DNA of 64,000 nucleotides from assembly GCA_040882565.1 (NCBI GenBank), contig JBBEAZ010000044.1, forward strand, positions 141,649 through 205,648. The letters run 5' to 3'. Shown here in pieces: positions 15,191 through 23,387 of the stretch. The notes under the pieces were generated by a model. The model did not search any database. It was not told the DNA's origin and saw only the letters and a program-made list of their open reading frames with translations. The DNA is from CF-162 sp040882565. Lineage in GTDB: Bacteria; Chloroflexota; Dehalococcoidia; SM23-28-2; RBG-16-64-32. How positions within the stretch are numbered: the stretch's first letter is position 1; every line of letters starts with the position of its first letter. The translations under genes were made by a program, and so were the position numbers.

Positions 15191-16273
15191 CTAAGCGGTG
15201 GCGGTGACGACGGAAGTCGTCGTCCGGCCGGCGAAGTGTGGCATCACGTAGCGGCCAAAGCGCTCGGCTTCCTCGAGGTGCGGGTAGCCCGAGTGGATGA
15301 ACGTGTCGATGCCGAGGTCGACGTACTCCTGGAGGCATCTTGCGACGCTCTCTCCCGAGCCGACGAGCGCTGTCCCGACACCCAGCCGCGCCTTGCCAAT
15401 CCCCGCCCACAGGTGATCCGTAACCCAGTTGCCTTCAGCCGCCGCCACCAGTTCGCGCTGACGCCTCTCGCCTTCCGAGTCTCCGCCGGCGTGGTGCTTG
15501 GTGATCATCTCCTGGAAACGCTCGGGCACCTCGGTGATCAGCGCCTCAGCGGCTGCTCGCGCTTCTTCGTCGGTCTCACGAACGACGACGTGGATCCGCA
15601 GGCCAAACCGCAGCGTTCGCCCAACGTCAGCCGCGCGCTGCTTCATGTCCTCGATCCGCTCGCGGACCATCTCGACAGTCTCGCCCCAGAGCAGGTAAAT
15701 GTCCGAGTCTTCAGCGCCAACCTTCTTCGCAGCATCCGACGCGCCGCCGAAGTAGAAGGGGGGATACGGTTTCTGGTAGGGACGCGGGAAGACGTTTCCC
15801 CCCTCCACCTTGTAGTACTTCCCGTCGTGGTCCCACTTCTTGTCGTTGGCCCAGGCCTTGCGCACGACCTGCATGAACTCCTGCGTGCGATCGTACCGTT
15901 CGTCGTGATCGAGGAAATCGCCGTCTGCTGCCAGTTCCGCCGGAAAGCCGCCGGTAACGACGTTGATCATGACTCGGCCCTGGAGTGCGTTGTCGAGTGT
16001 GTTTGACATCTTGGCAGCGAGGTTCGGGGCGACGAAGCCTGGCCGCATCGCGACAAGGAAGCGCAGCCGCTCCGTGCGGGCGCCGACGAGACCGGCCACA
16101 AGCCACGCGTCCTGACAGGTCGTCCCGACCGGGATCAGCGCAAAGTTGAAGCCGGCATTCTCGGCGGCCTTCGCGACGTCAACGAGGTAGTCGAGGGTCG
16201 GCTCCCGTGTCGGCGGGCCGATCACTTCCGCGTCGCCCATGCTGGGCAAGAACCAGCCGAAGTCAATCGCCAT
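15191..16273 (-). CDS. ssuD: Alkanesulfonate monooxygenase (LLM class)
   Basis: A 360-residue bacterial luciferase-like flavin monooxygenase. The segments NFALIPVGTTCQDAWLVAGLVG, RPGFVAPNLAAKMSNTLDN, NVVTGG and GGNVFPRPYQKPYPPFYFGGASD match SsuD closely, as does length. It releases sulfite from alkanesulfonates with FMNH2 from SsuE. No SsuABC transporter genes are in view, so uptake must be encoded elsewhere; a related LLM substrate (sulfone) cannot be excluded. First gene of the ssuD-ssuE pair, 3 bases downstream of the peroxiredoxin stop. Confidence 0.87.
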   Translation of the reverse strand: MAIDFGWFLPSMGDAEVIGPPTREPTLDYLVDVAKAAENAGFNFALIPVGTTCQDAWLVAGLVGARTERLRFLVAMRPGFVAPNLAAKMSNTLDNALQGRVMINVVTGGFPAELAADGDFLDHDERYDRTQEFMQVVRKAWANDKKWDHDGKYYKVEGGNVFPRPYQKPYPPFYFGGASDAAKKVGAEDSDIYLLWGETVEMVRERIEDMKQRAADVGRTLRFGLRIHVVVRETDEEARAAAEALITEVPERFQEMITKHHAGGDSEGERRQRELVAAAEGNWVTDHLWAGIGKARLGVGTALVGSGESVARCLQEYVDLGIDTFIHSGYPHLEEAERFGRYVMPHFAGRTTTSVVTATA

Positions 16274-16276
16274 GCG

Positions 16277-16750
16277 CTATGACGCTCCGAGCGCAATCGA
16301 GCAGGGGGTCAGGTCGGGCACTTCGATGATCGGGTTGACGTTGATGTAGGCGACCTTCCCGTTCTTGTCGATACCGATGACCGCGCGTTCAGCAACGCCG
16401 TTCGGTAGGAGGACGCCGTATCTCTCCGCGACGGCGCCGTGCGGATAGAAGTCGCTGAGGATCGGGAAATCGATGCCAAGCTGATTTACCCAAGCGTTGA
16501 GCGCCCAGCGACCGTCGACACTGGCACCGACGACTACTGTGTCATCACCGAACATCGACTTCTGCTCCTGGATCCGCGGCATCTGCAAGGAGCAAACGGC
16601 TGAAAACGCCGATGGAAAGAAATTGATCACGACGTTGTGGCCGCGCTGTTCGCTCAGCTTGAAGTCGGTGGTGCCTGTGCCTTTGAGCTGAAAGTCCGGG
16701 GCGTCATCGCCAACCTTCAGCGTGCGGGTTTCGTTCTTGCCTTCGGCCAT
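16277..16750 (-). CDS. Peroxiredoxin (AhpC/TSA family)
   Basis: A 157-residue thiol peroxidase of the AhpE/PrxQ type. The active site is FFPSAFSAVCSLQMP, a PxxxSxxC version of the usual PxxxTxxC, with the peroxidatic cysteine near residue 50. A second cysteine, in DLTPCSIALG near the end, could serve as resolving residue. ATG 16750 has a strong AGGAGG site; the longer frame upstream lacks similarity. It heads an apparent operon with ssuD and ssuE, fitting protection during flavin-dependent oxidation. Confidence 0.85.
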   Translation of the reverse strand: MAEGKNETRTLKVGDDAPDFQLKGTGTTDFKLSEQRGHNVVINFFPSAFSAVCSLQMPRIQEQKSMFGDDTVVVGASVDGRWALNAWVNQLGIDFPILSDFYPHGAVAERYGVLLPNGVAERAVIGIDKNGKVAYINVNPIIEVPDLTPCSIALGAS

Positions 16751-16796
16751 TTTTCCTCCTTCGGCCCGCCATTGGGCGGCGGATACTGATGATACC

Positions 16797-17621
16797 TCAA
16801 TTCGGCACGCCGGAGGCAAACATCAAGCCCCGTCCGACGACCTCCCCGGCCAGCACCAACGCCATCGCGATATAAAGAAGCCCCGTCGCCGATTGCATCG
16901 CCCGGGCGCCGGTCGAGTCGTAGGCCATCCAGACGAGCAGGCCCGGGAAGACGATGCCACCGCCGATGCGCAGGTAGAAGAAGGGGTTCGCGAGAATGTC
17001 GGTATCAACGCTCGTGTGGACGGGGTCGTGTGGGAGCGCAACCGCAGGGATCAGGAGGACGAGTTGCAAGGCAATCACGACCAGCAGCAACCCGGTCAGC
17101 TCGCGCAACGGCTGCTCGGGCAGACGAGGCGTGACCAGGTACCAGTGCCCCAGGACCATGCCCTGCGACACGGCGCCAACCACCAGCGCTCCCACCACAA
17201 GACTGGCGAAGACTAGAGGGACGCCCCACGCCGGCTCCGAGATCACCTGCGCCAGGAACGCGATGGCGGCGACGCCGGCCATCGACGCAGCGCCACCCAG
17301 CCCGAGCGCCGGCAGCCGGTGATTGCTCACCGTAGCGCCCGTGTGAAGCGCGGCGAAGCCAAATACCGCGGCGAGCGCCCAACGCACCTCCGACATATAC
17401 GATCCGTCGAGTGGATACCCATCGACGTCCCTGCCGACCGAGACTTCGGCCGCGACCCATAGCGTGATCCCGGCCATGACCACAGTCGTGAGCGCCCCAA
17501 ACTTGACGAACGACGCGGCGGATTGGCCCCGGACTTGCGAGAAGTACAGCGCCCAGAGGCCGCCGATCGTGAACTCGACGAGCAGGATCAAGAGGGCGTA
17601 AGGCAGCGATTCGGGGCTCAT
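16797..17621 (-). CDS. Multi-pass membrane protein of unknown function
   Basis: A 274-residue protein with about eight predicted transmembrane segments. Conserved-looking polar positions within or next to membrane segments include SQGMVLGHWYLVTPRLPEQ, a histidine in LHTGATVSN, and FFYLRIGGGIVFP. The GHWYL stretch with paired histidines could suggest heme ligation, as in NrfD/cytochrome b-type anchors, but no partner subunit is present. I do not recognise the family. It ends 46 bases before the peroxiredoxin start and may be cotranscribed. Confidence 0.6.
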   Translation of the reverse strand: MSPESLPYALLILLVEFTIGGLWALYFSQVRGQSAASFVKFGALTTVVMAGITLWVAAEVSVGRDVDGYPLDGSYMSEVRWALAAVFGFAALHTGATVSNHRLPALGLGGAASMAGVAAIAFLAQVISEPAWGVPLVFASLVVGALVVGAVSQGMVLGHWYLVTPRLPEQPLRELTGLLLVVIALQLVLLIPAVALPHDPVHTSVDTDILANPFFYLRIGGGIVFPGLLVWMAYDSTGARAMQSATGLLYIAMALVLAGEVVGRGLMFASGVPN

Positions 17622-17699
17622 CGGGTCAGCTAGATGTTAGGGCGGCATGGGTCTGAGCGGCAACAACGCTCACCCCTGAATCGGCGCCGGAGGCGGGCG

Positions 17700-17705
17700 T
17701 ACAAT
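17700..17705 (+). promoter_or_regulatory. TACAAT -10 box, leaderless start
   Basis: TACAAT overlaps the ATG at 17706 by adjacency and ends 7 bases before an in-frame GTG at 17712. A leaderless transcript starting at that GTG is the best fit. Confidence 0.5.
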
Positions 17706-18242
17706 ATGCGCGTGCAACTCGAGGAACGAGACTCGGCGGGATGGGCGATGAAGGCCCTGCGGGAGGCGGGCGGCAGTCTCTTCTCTGAGTTCACTGCCCT
17801 TGATGAGGCGACGCTGCGCCACCGCCCCGCCGAAGACGAACTCTGCCTCAAGGAGATCGGTGCGCACCTGCGTGATGCTGAGGAGCTGGCGCTGTTGCAG
17901 ATCACCTCCGCCATCGAGGAACCAAAGAAGCCGCTGCCGGTCTGGGATATCGATGTCCTCCCGTTCGAGCGCGACTACCGGTCAGCGAACCTGCGGCGCG
18001 TCCTGTCCGAGCTACGCGGCCTGCGACAGGAGACGACATCGACCCTCTGGATGCTGAGAGATCACGACTGGCGACGCCGGGTAAAGCACCCATACCGAGG
18101 CGAGATAACGATCGAGACGATCGCGCGGGACCTGGCGCAGCACGACCTGGAGCACCTGTGGCAGGTACGGCGCCTGAAGTTCGACCTACTGCCGGAGGCA
18201 CGCCGGGACGACTCGGACCACCGCTGGAACGACGACTTTTAG
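17706..18242 (+). CDS. DinB-like four-helix protein
   Basis: A 178-residue protein of the DinB_2 type. Helix 1-2 carries KEIGAHLRDAEELALLQI and the last helix IARDLAQHDLEHLWQVRRLKFD, giving the three histidines of the metal site. The true start may be the GTG at 17712, two codons later, because of the TACAAT box. The gene ends on a TTAG shared with the convergent flavin reductase gene. A second DinB-family gene is at 5463-5996; the two are not close paralogues. Confidence 0.78.
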   Translation: MRVQLEERDSAGWAMKALREAGGSLFSEFTALDEATLRHRPAEDELCLKEIGAHLRDAEELALLQITSAIEEPKKPLPVWDIDVLPFERDYRSANLRRVLSELRGLRQETTSTLWMLRDHDWRRRVKHPYRGEITIETIARDLAQHDLEHLWQVRRLKFDLLPEARRDDSDHRWNDDF

Positions 18243-18766
18243 CCGCTGTAAGTCCAGCCCGTGTAGGTGGAGGTCAGCGCCTCAGCTTCCCGCACCATGG
18301 CGCCACCCAGGACCTGACCGACCGCGAGGTAGTGGTCGCCAATCGGCAAGAACTCCTCGGCCTGGCACTCGAACCAGCCCATCGCCGCCTCTAGCACCGG
18401 GCAACCGTTCTCCGTGACGGCGTACGGCACTCCGTCCAGCTTGTAGTGCACGCCGCGAGCTTCGGGGCTCTCGCGCCCCTTCACCTTCTCACCGCTGAAC
18501 GGCTGGGCGAAGACCCGCGCCAGGTCCATACTCGCCTCGTCCTGCGCCAGCAGGTTCACCGTGAAGAACATACGGGCCCGGATGTTGGCGAGCGTGTGCG
18601 AGTCCTCCTCGAACGCGACCGCCACGAGGCGCGGCTCGAACGAGACCTGCATCACCCAGTCGGCCATCATGCCGTTGACCCTGCCCAGCCCTTCTTCCTG
18701 CGATCCGATTATGTAAAGACCGTACGGCATCTCGTGCATCACCCGTTCGATCTCGTCCTTGAACAC
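18239..18766 (-). CDS. Flavin reductase-like (FMN-binding split barrel) protein
   Basis: A 175-residue protein of the flavin reductase-like domain family. FKDEIERVMHEMPYGLYIIG, NGMMADWVMQVSFEPRLVAVAFE and TLANIRARMFFTVNLL follow the typical order of the FMN-binding split barrel; AMGWFECQAEEFLPIGDHYLAVGQV is the conserved C-terminal sheet. Members reduce FMN with NAD(P)H for a monooxygenase, or act as FMN-bound oxidoreductases. It overlaps the HEPN gene by one base, so the two are coupled, but no joint function is obvious. Confidence 0.82.
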   Translation of the reverse strand: MFKDEIERVMHEMPYGLYIIGSQEEGLGRVNGMMADWVMQVSFEPRLVAVAFEEDSHTLANIRARMFFTVNLLAQDEASMDLARVFAQPFSGEKVKGRESPEARGVHYKLDGVPYAVTENGCPVLEAAMGWFECQAEEFLPIGDHYLAVGQVLGGAMVREAEALTSTYTGWTYSG

Positions 18767-19449
18767 TACGACGCCTTGCTCCGCACTTCAGCGAGCACCA
18801 CGATCCACACGTCATGATCGCTCAGGATGTCCATCGCGCGGTTGCCGATCGCCTTTCGCACGGCTTTACGCTCACGCTCCGAATCCACATAGGTATGCAC
18901 GCGATAGTCAGTTGGTCCCAGGCGGATCACGTGAAACTCCGCCTCCGGCACTGCCCGGCGGATCAAGTTCTGCAGTTCGTTCACGTACAGCTCCGCTTCA
19001 GCGAGGCGTTCCTGGCTTCGGGCAAACTCGGACTCATAGGTTGCGGACGCTTCGCGGAAAGTATGCAGTTTCGTCATTCGTTCCACCTCAGAAACAATGC
19101 GTGTCGCCATCTTCTTCGCGTTGCGCGCGGCGCTTCTGGAAACATCAGCCGGCTCGTAGTCCCCGATGATCCTCGTGGCGAACAAGTCATCGATCACACC
19201 CGGCAGATCGCCCTCCAGCAGCTTCCGGCGCTTCACCAGTTTACCGGAGAACTGGCTGAGCACGAAGCGGTGCTGCCAGTTGCCTGATTCCGGCCGGATG
19301 CCGCAGTGGATCAACGCCGCCACCGCCGCCTGGAACGCCGCGTAGTACGCGCGGTTCGCCACTGAGTTGTATCGTCCGGCCACAACATCCGCCTCCGCAG
19401 AGGCGAGGCTCTCGCGCGCCTTCGCCAGGTAACGTTCGGCTTCAGTCAC
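18766..19449 (-). CDS. HEPN-domain protein with C-terminal extension
   Basis: A 227-residue protein. Residues 1-120 form a HEPN (UPF0332-like) four-helix domain: AERYLAKARESLASAEADV, then YNSVANRAYYAAFQAAVAALI. Such proteins usually pair with an MNT nucleotidyltransferase antitoxin or act as RNases. No MNT gene is adjacent, and no GSRARG-type motif occurs in the extension (about 140-227), which instead looks like a small alpha/beta domain (AEFHVIRLGPTDYRVHTYVD, DHDVWIVVLAEV). Overlaps the thioredoxin-domain gene upstream by 8 bases. Confidence 0.72.
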   Translation of the reverse strand: MTEAERYLAKARESLASAEADVVAGRYNSVANRAYYAAFQAAVAALIHCGIRPESGNWQHRFVLSQFSGKLVKRRKLLEGDLPGVIDDLFATRIIGDYEPADVSRSAARNAKKMATRIVSEVERMTKLHTFREASATYESEFARSQERLAEAELYVNELQNLIRRAVPEAEFHVIRLGPTDYRVHTYVDSERERKAVRKAIGNRAMDILSDHDVWIVVLAEVRSKAS

Positions 19450-21244
19450 CCGGAAGCTCGATAATGCGCGGCCCGGCGACCATCCCTCGCACGACGTCGG
19501 CGAGGCGATCAGGCTCAGTAATCGGCGCAGAACACATCGTCCCGGCGCAGACGTAAGCGGCCGGCGACGGTTCCCCCGGAATGCCCAACGCTGCCAGACG
19601 TTTGACGTCGCGTATCGGATCGATGATCTGGATCACGCGCGCCGGAACGTCAAGTGAAAGCGCCTCTCGCCGCAAGACCTCGATCAGGCCGGAGCCAACG
19701 ATGTTCACCTCGACCGGTGGGTTGAGGAAGACGTCGACCTGCTTGCCGTACGCGGCGGCAAAATGCCCCATGTGCGGATACGTGCCAGTGAACGCTGCAA
19801 GCGTCGACTGGATGAGCTCGTGCCAGCGATCTTCGCGGGTCATGTGATGCAACCGCGTCATTACCTCGGCGACGCAAGCATTGTCCTGCAGCGACTTCTG
19901 CCGGTCCTTGAGACGCCCCGTCGCCTCCCCCTCGTTCCAGACGTCAAAGAAACCACCGCTCTCCGCATCAGCGAAACGTTCAGCCATGAGTTCCGCGAGG
20001 GCAATCGCGTCGTCAAGGTGCCGCGAATCGCCGGTGACTTCGTGCGCATCGAGCAGAGCTCGCGCCGTGTGCGCCTGGTCCGTCAGCAGGCCAGAGACCT
20101 GTGGCTCGGATGCGCCGTGGGGCCGGTAACGAAGCATCACACCGTCCCGCCGCATCTCGTCCAGCAGGAAACGCAGCGCGGTCAACGCCTCGTCTCGCAA
20201 ATCCGGCTGGTCGAGCGTCCACGACGCCTCGAGGAACGCCGAGATCATCATAGCGTTCCAGCTCGTGTAGCAGGTGCGGTCGATGTACGGCTCCTCGCGC
20301 CCCTCGCGATCCGCTTTCGGGAGCTTGTAGAACTCCTCATCGGCGTCCTGCGAGCCGTAGAAATACCCGTGCCCCTTGTCACGCAGCTTCCAGCGCACGT
20401 AGCTCACGATGCCCTTCGCCACCTCTGCGTGCTCCGGCTTTAGCGTGGTGCGGAACAACGCGAGGAAGTTTCGCAGCAGCCCGGCGTTGTCCTCCAGCAT
20501 CTTCTCGTAGTGCGGCTCCGACCAATCCCGGCGCGTCGCGTAGCGGAAGAACCCACCCCACTCGTGATCGTAGACCTCACCCGCGGCCATGTACTCTAGC
20601 GTTTTACGCGCCATGTGCAGCACGTCCGGGTCACGCGTCTTGCGGTGCGCGTACAACAGCAGATCGAGCGCATCCGTGTGCGGAAACTTGGGCGCCTCGC
20701 CGAAGCCGCCGTACACCGGGTCGTACTGCCCGCTGATGCTCGAAACGATCGTCTCGAAGATCTCCGGCGACAGCTCGGCACGGACACCAGTCTGCGCCTC
20801 GGCTCGCTTCTCCCGCAGCTCCACGGCCTTCTCGGTGACCTCGTTGCGATTGTTGACGAAGTACACGTAGACCTTGGGCAACACTTCCTTCATCTGATCC
20901 GGCGGGATGTACGTGCCGCCGGCCAGGATCTCGCCTTCTGGCGTCAGGAACGCCGTCGTCGGCCAGCCGCCCATGTTGTAGCGGGCGTTGATGTCCGGCC
21001 GCTGGTCGTTGTCGACACGCACCGGCACGAAGTGCTCGTTGATGTAGCTGATGACGCCCTCGTCCGAGTACGACGTCTCGTCCATGACATGGCACCAATG
21101 GCACCAGACAGCCGAGAGCGCCAGCAACAGCGGCTTGTTGGCGTCCTGCGCCTCCCTGAACGCCTCGTCGCTCCACTCCCGCCAATTGATCTCGCCCGCG
21201 CGATTAGGGCGCGGCGAAAAGTGGAACTTCGTCTCGGTGGTCAT
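19442..21244 (-). CDS. Thioredoxin-domain protein of the YyaL/SSP411 (DUF255) family
   Basis: A 600-residue cytosolic protein. Residues 15-165 hold a DUF255 thioredoxin domain with the redox motif WCHWCHVM and GGWPTTAFLTPEG; the rest is an alpha/alpha-barrel domain related to N-acylglucosamine epimerase/glycoside hydrolases (SWNAMMISAFLEAS, SGGFFDVWNE). Human SSP411 (SPATA20) is a relative; the reaction is unknown. ATG 21244 has an AGGAGG site just upstream. Length is at the short end for the family (usually 640-700) but all blocks are present. Confidence 0.87.
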   Translation of the reverse strand: MTTETKFHFSPRPNRAGEINWREWSDEAFREAQDANKPLLLALSAVWCHWCHVMDETSYSDEGVISYINEHFVPVRVDNDQRPDINARYNMGGWPTTAFLTPEGEILAGGTYIPPDQMKEVLPKVYVYFVNNRNEVTEKAVELREKRAEAQTGVRAELSPEIFETIVSSISGQYDPVYGGFGEAPKFPHTDALDLLLYAHRKTRDPDVLHMARKTLEYMAAGEVYDHEWGGFFRYATRRDWSEPHYEKMLEDNAGLLRNFLALFRTTLKPEHAEVAKGIVSYVRWKLRDKGHGYFYGSQDADEEFYKLPKADREGREEPYIDRTCYTSWNAMMISAFLEASWTLDQPDLRDEALTALRFLLDEMRRDGVMLRYRPHGASEPQVSGLLTDQAHTARALLDAHEVTGDSRHLDDAIALAELMAERFADAESGGFFDVWNEGEATGRLKDRQKSLQDNACVAEVMTRLHHMTREDRWHELIQSTLAAFTGTYPHMGHFAAAYGKQVDVFLNPPVEVNIVGSGLIEVLRREALSLDVPARVIQIIDPIRDVKRLAALGIPGEPSPAAYVCAGTMCSAPITEPDRLADVVRGMVAGPRIIELPGD

Positions 21245-21310
21245 GAGCGGCCTCCTGGCGTTAGAGCGGACTATTCCAGCATACAACCGCGGGCAGCCGA
21301 ACGACGAACG

Positions 21311-22228
21311 CTACTTCAAGCCGGCGACAAGCTCGGCGACGATGTCGTAGCGCCCGAACGACGGTACCAGGTAAGCCCCTGCCGCCTTCTCCCGACAGAT
21401 CGCCAGCAGGTCGCGCGCCATCGCCTGGCCCTCCTTGGGCCCATTGAGGTCGCCCGCGCGACTCATCCGCTCGCGCACCCACTCCGGCAGGTTCATCCCC
21501 GGCACCTCGTTGTGCAGAAACTCGGCGTGGCGGTTGTTGTGCAGCGGCAGCACGCCGATCATGATCGGCCGGTCGAACTTCGTCGCCTTTTCCAGGAAGC
21601 GCTCCAACACCTTCTCATCGAACACGTTCTGCGTCACGAAGAAGTGACAGCCCGCCTCGACCTTGCGCCGCATCAGCCGCAACTCCGTCTCCAGAGGGTC
21701 GGCGTTCAGATTGGCCGAAGCGCCGATGAAGAAGTCCGCCTTCCCCGCGATCGACTTCCCCGCGAAGTCCACCCCGTCGTTGGCCAGCTTCAAGAAGCGG
21801 ATCAGCCCCACCGCGCTGACGTCCCACACACCCACAATGTCCGTATACCCACCCAGCGATGGCGGGTCCCCCCGCAGACAAAGGATGTTGCGGATGCCGA
21901 GCGCGTGCGCCCCGACCATGTCCGAGTGAATCGCCAGCGCGTTCCGGTCCCGCGTCGTGTAGTGCATCACGATGTCGACGCCCAGCTCCTGCTTGAGCAG
22001 CACCGACATCGCCAGCGGCGACATCCGCACCTTAGCTGTCGGACTATCGCCCACGTTGATCGCGTCAATCCCCGCGTCCCGCAAGAGCCGCGCGCCCTCG
22101 ACTGCCTTCCCGGGCTTCAGCCCGTGCGGCGGGTCGACCTCCACCGTCATTACGAACCGGCCGCTCTCAACCTTCTCGCGGAACGGCGACGTGGTAGCAG
22201 GCGCAGCGGCGGGTGAAGTGTCCGGCAT
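21311..22228 (-). CDS. metF: Methylenetetrahydrofolate reductase
   Basis: A 305-residue TIM-barrel flavoprotein. FVMTVEVDPPHG (about 26) opens the barrel; VGDSPTAKVRMSPL, MHYTTRDRNALAIHSDMVGAHALGIRN and LCLRGDPPSLGGY are hallmark MTHFR blocks; ADFFIGASANLN and GCHFFVTQNVFD follow. It makes 5-methyl-THF for methionine synthesis. The sequence style resembles the MTHFR half of bifunctional homocysteine methyltransferase/MTHFR proteins, here as a stand-alone protein. Gap of 66 bases to the next gene. Confidence 0.88.
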   Translation of the reverse strand: MPDTSPAAAPATTSPFREKVESGRFVMTVEVDPPHGLKPGKAVEGARLLRDAGIDAINVGDSPTAKVRMSPLAMSVLLKQELGVDIVMHYTTRDRNALAIHSDMVGAHALGIRNILCLRGDPPSLGGYTDIVGVWDVSAVGLIRFLKLANDGVDFAGKSIAGKADFFIGASANLNADPLETELRLMRRKVEAGCHFFVTQNVFDEKVLERFLEKATKFDRPIMIGVLPLHNNRHAEFLHNEVPGMNLPEWVRERMSRAGDLNGPKEGQAMARDLLAICREKAAGAYLVPSFGRYDIVAELVAGLK

Positions 22229-22334
22229 ATCGCGACTTACTTTACGGGAGCGCGGGAATTCTGGGCAACCTTGGCCGCGCTAGAAGCGGCCAGAGCAGCG
22301 CGTGCATTGCTGAAGTGACGCCGACAATCCTATC

Positions 22335-22363
22335 TTGACTAAATTAGCTTATCGCGTAACAAT
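22335..22363 (+). promoter_or_regulatory. Promoter-like TTGACT-N17-AACAAT
   Basis: TTGACT (22335-22340) and AACAAT (22358-22363) are separated by 17 bases. The -10 element is imperfect (TAACAA at 16-base spacing is similar). It lies about 165 bases before the terminator at 22528 and so could drive a short RNA. Confidence 0.4.
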
Positions 22364-22369
22364 AAGTAC

Positions 22370-22560
22370 GGTTCTGCCAACTGGGGCTTTACTAGGCGGC
22401 GGAATACTCGGGTGTCCGGAGCGGGGCGAATCGATTTGACCTTTTTGCTCGGGCTAATTGTGTGGCCCCGTCAAAGCTCCCAGCACCTGCTAGAGCAAAG
22501 CGCGCGATATATTGCGTAGTGTGAAAGAGGGGTCATGAATTGACCCCTCCTTTCTTTTTG
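22370..22560 (+). ncRNA. Putative structured small RNA or leader
   Basis: Between the promoter-like site and the terminator, CTGGGGCTTT (22381-22390) can pair with AAAGCTCCCAG (22473-22483, one bulge), enclosing a second helix CGGGGC (22422-22427) with GCCCCG (22465-22470). The transcript would be about 190 bases. No match to 6S RNA, SRP RNA, tmRNA or RNase P consensus elements is apparent to me. It may be an independent sRNA or a leader of the following two genes controlled by termination. Confidence 0.35.
22528..22559 (+). terminator. Rho-independent terminator
   Basis: AGGGGTCA (22528-22535) pairs perfectly with TGACCCCT (22541-22548) across the loop TGAAT, followed by CCTTTCTTTTT. It ends 18 bases before the ATG of the next gene, so that gene would be made only by read-through or from a start inside the hairpin. 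Confidence 0.8.
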
Positions 22561-22577
22561 CCATATTCTTGTGCCCC

Positions 22578-23387
22578 ATGAATTGGAAAACACTTGTCCA
22601 AGACGCGCTCACTAATCTAGGGGGGCGTGAATTTTGCGTACCTGGCGCTAAGCTTCATTCAGCCGTTTCTAAGGAAGCAGGCGGAGACGGCCGCGAGTTC
22701 ACCAAGCACCTCGAACAAGAGGGTGTGACGTTTGGCCAATTCTTGGACGGCCTCGAAGGAATCATTGTTCATCGCCGGCGCGGCACCGACATGCTGGTGG
22801 GCTTCGTGGGCGCCTCTCTACCGCCACTTGCCGTGTCGCGGTCTTTCACCACCCGTCGTGATTACCCCAGCATACGCCCCGACGTGTACGAAGCGTTCAC
22901 TAGAATCGCCCCGGATCCGTACAAGTACTCAACCCGATTCGACAAATTCACTAGTGAACCATTGGACGCCGATGACACCATCGACGGCCCCTTGGTTACG
23001 CTGGACGTTTTGATTGATCAACGAAGACGATTCGTGCAGACAATAGACAACCAGGAACAGAAACCGGCGTTGGAGAAGTCGCTCGAATGGTCCGCCAGCC
23101 CACTTGGTAGCTTCAACCGTGCATTGGCGCAATTTGCCCTGACCGGTAGATGGGGAGAGTTCAAGTACAAGGACCTCTGCGACACGATAGTCAAGTGGGC
23201 TGAGGGTAGCGGCGTCAGACCATCACCAGACTGGTTCTCTCAACGATCTGACGCCACCGACACCGGCACACCCCAGCAGATACTCGCGGAAATCGCTGGT
23301 TACCTGACCGACGAGGAGATCCGCGGTCTCAGTCTCCCCTTTAGGGTCGTTGAGGAAGTGTACCGAGCTTCTACTCGGAGGCGTTAA
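22578..23387 (+). CDS. Protein with N-terminal LOTUS/OST-HTH-like domain
   Basis: A 269-residue protein. Residues about 14-76 (FCVPGAKLHSAVSKEAGG, then VTFGQFLDGLEGIIVHRRRG, DMLVGF) follow the LOTUS/OST-HTH pattern of a winged helix that ends in a basic strand; such domains bind RNA (including G-quadruplex RNA) and often occur with NYN nucleases. The remainder is helical and not recognised. ATG 22578 was preferred to a TTG three codons earlier. No Shine-Dalgarno sequence is visible. GC content is clearly lower than in flanking genes. It is directly followed by its partner gene with no spacer (TAAATG). Confidence 0.6.
   Translation: MNWKTLVQDALTNLGGREFCVPGAKLHSAVSKEAGGDGREFTKHLEQEGVTFGQFLDGLEGIIVHRRRGTDMLVGFVGASLPPLAVSRSFTTRRDYPSIRPDVYEAFTRIAPDPYKYSTRFDKFTSEPLDADDTIDGPLVTLDVLIDQRRRFVQTIDNQEQKPALEKSLEWSASPLGSFNRALAQFALTGRWGEFKYKDLCDTIVKWAEGSGVRPSPDWFSQRSDATDTGTPQQILAEIAGYLTDEEIRGLSLPFRVVEEVYRASTRRR

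Larger units (their letters stand above)
22229..22577. other. Intergenic region with promoter, structured RNA candidate and terminator
   Basis: This 349-base stretch has no credible gene. It is more AT-rich than its surroundings and contains a promoter-like TTGACT/AACAAT pair, several long-range complementary segments and a canonical rho-independent terminator just before the LOTUS-like gene. These parts are listed separately. Confidence 0.6.

Noticed and set aside
20615..22216. 533-codon plus-strand open frame
   Set aside because: Antisense of the YyaL-like and MTHFR genes; Arg/His/Val-rich with no domain.
22370..22560. 6S RNA, tmRNA or SRP RNA
   Set aside because: Length would fit 6S RNA, but the 5' and 3' ends do not pair and no conserved bubble is evident; SRP and tmRNA signatures are missing.
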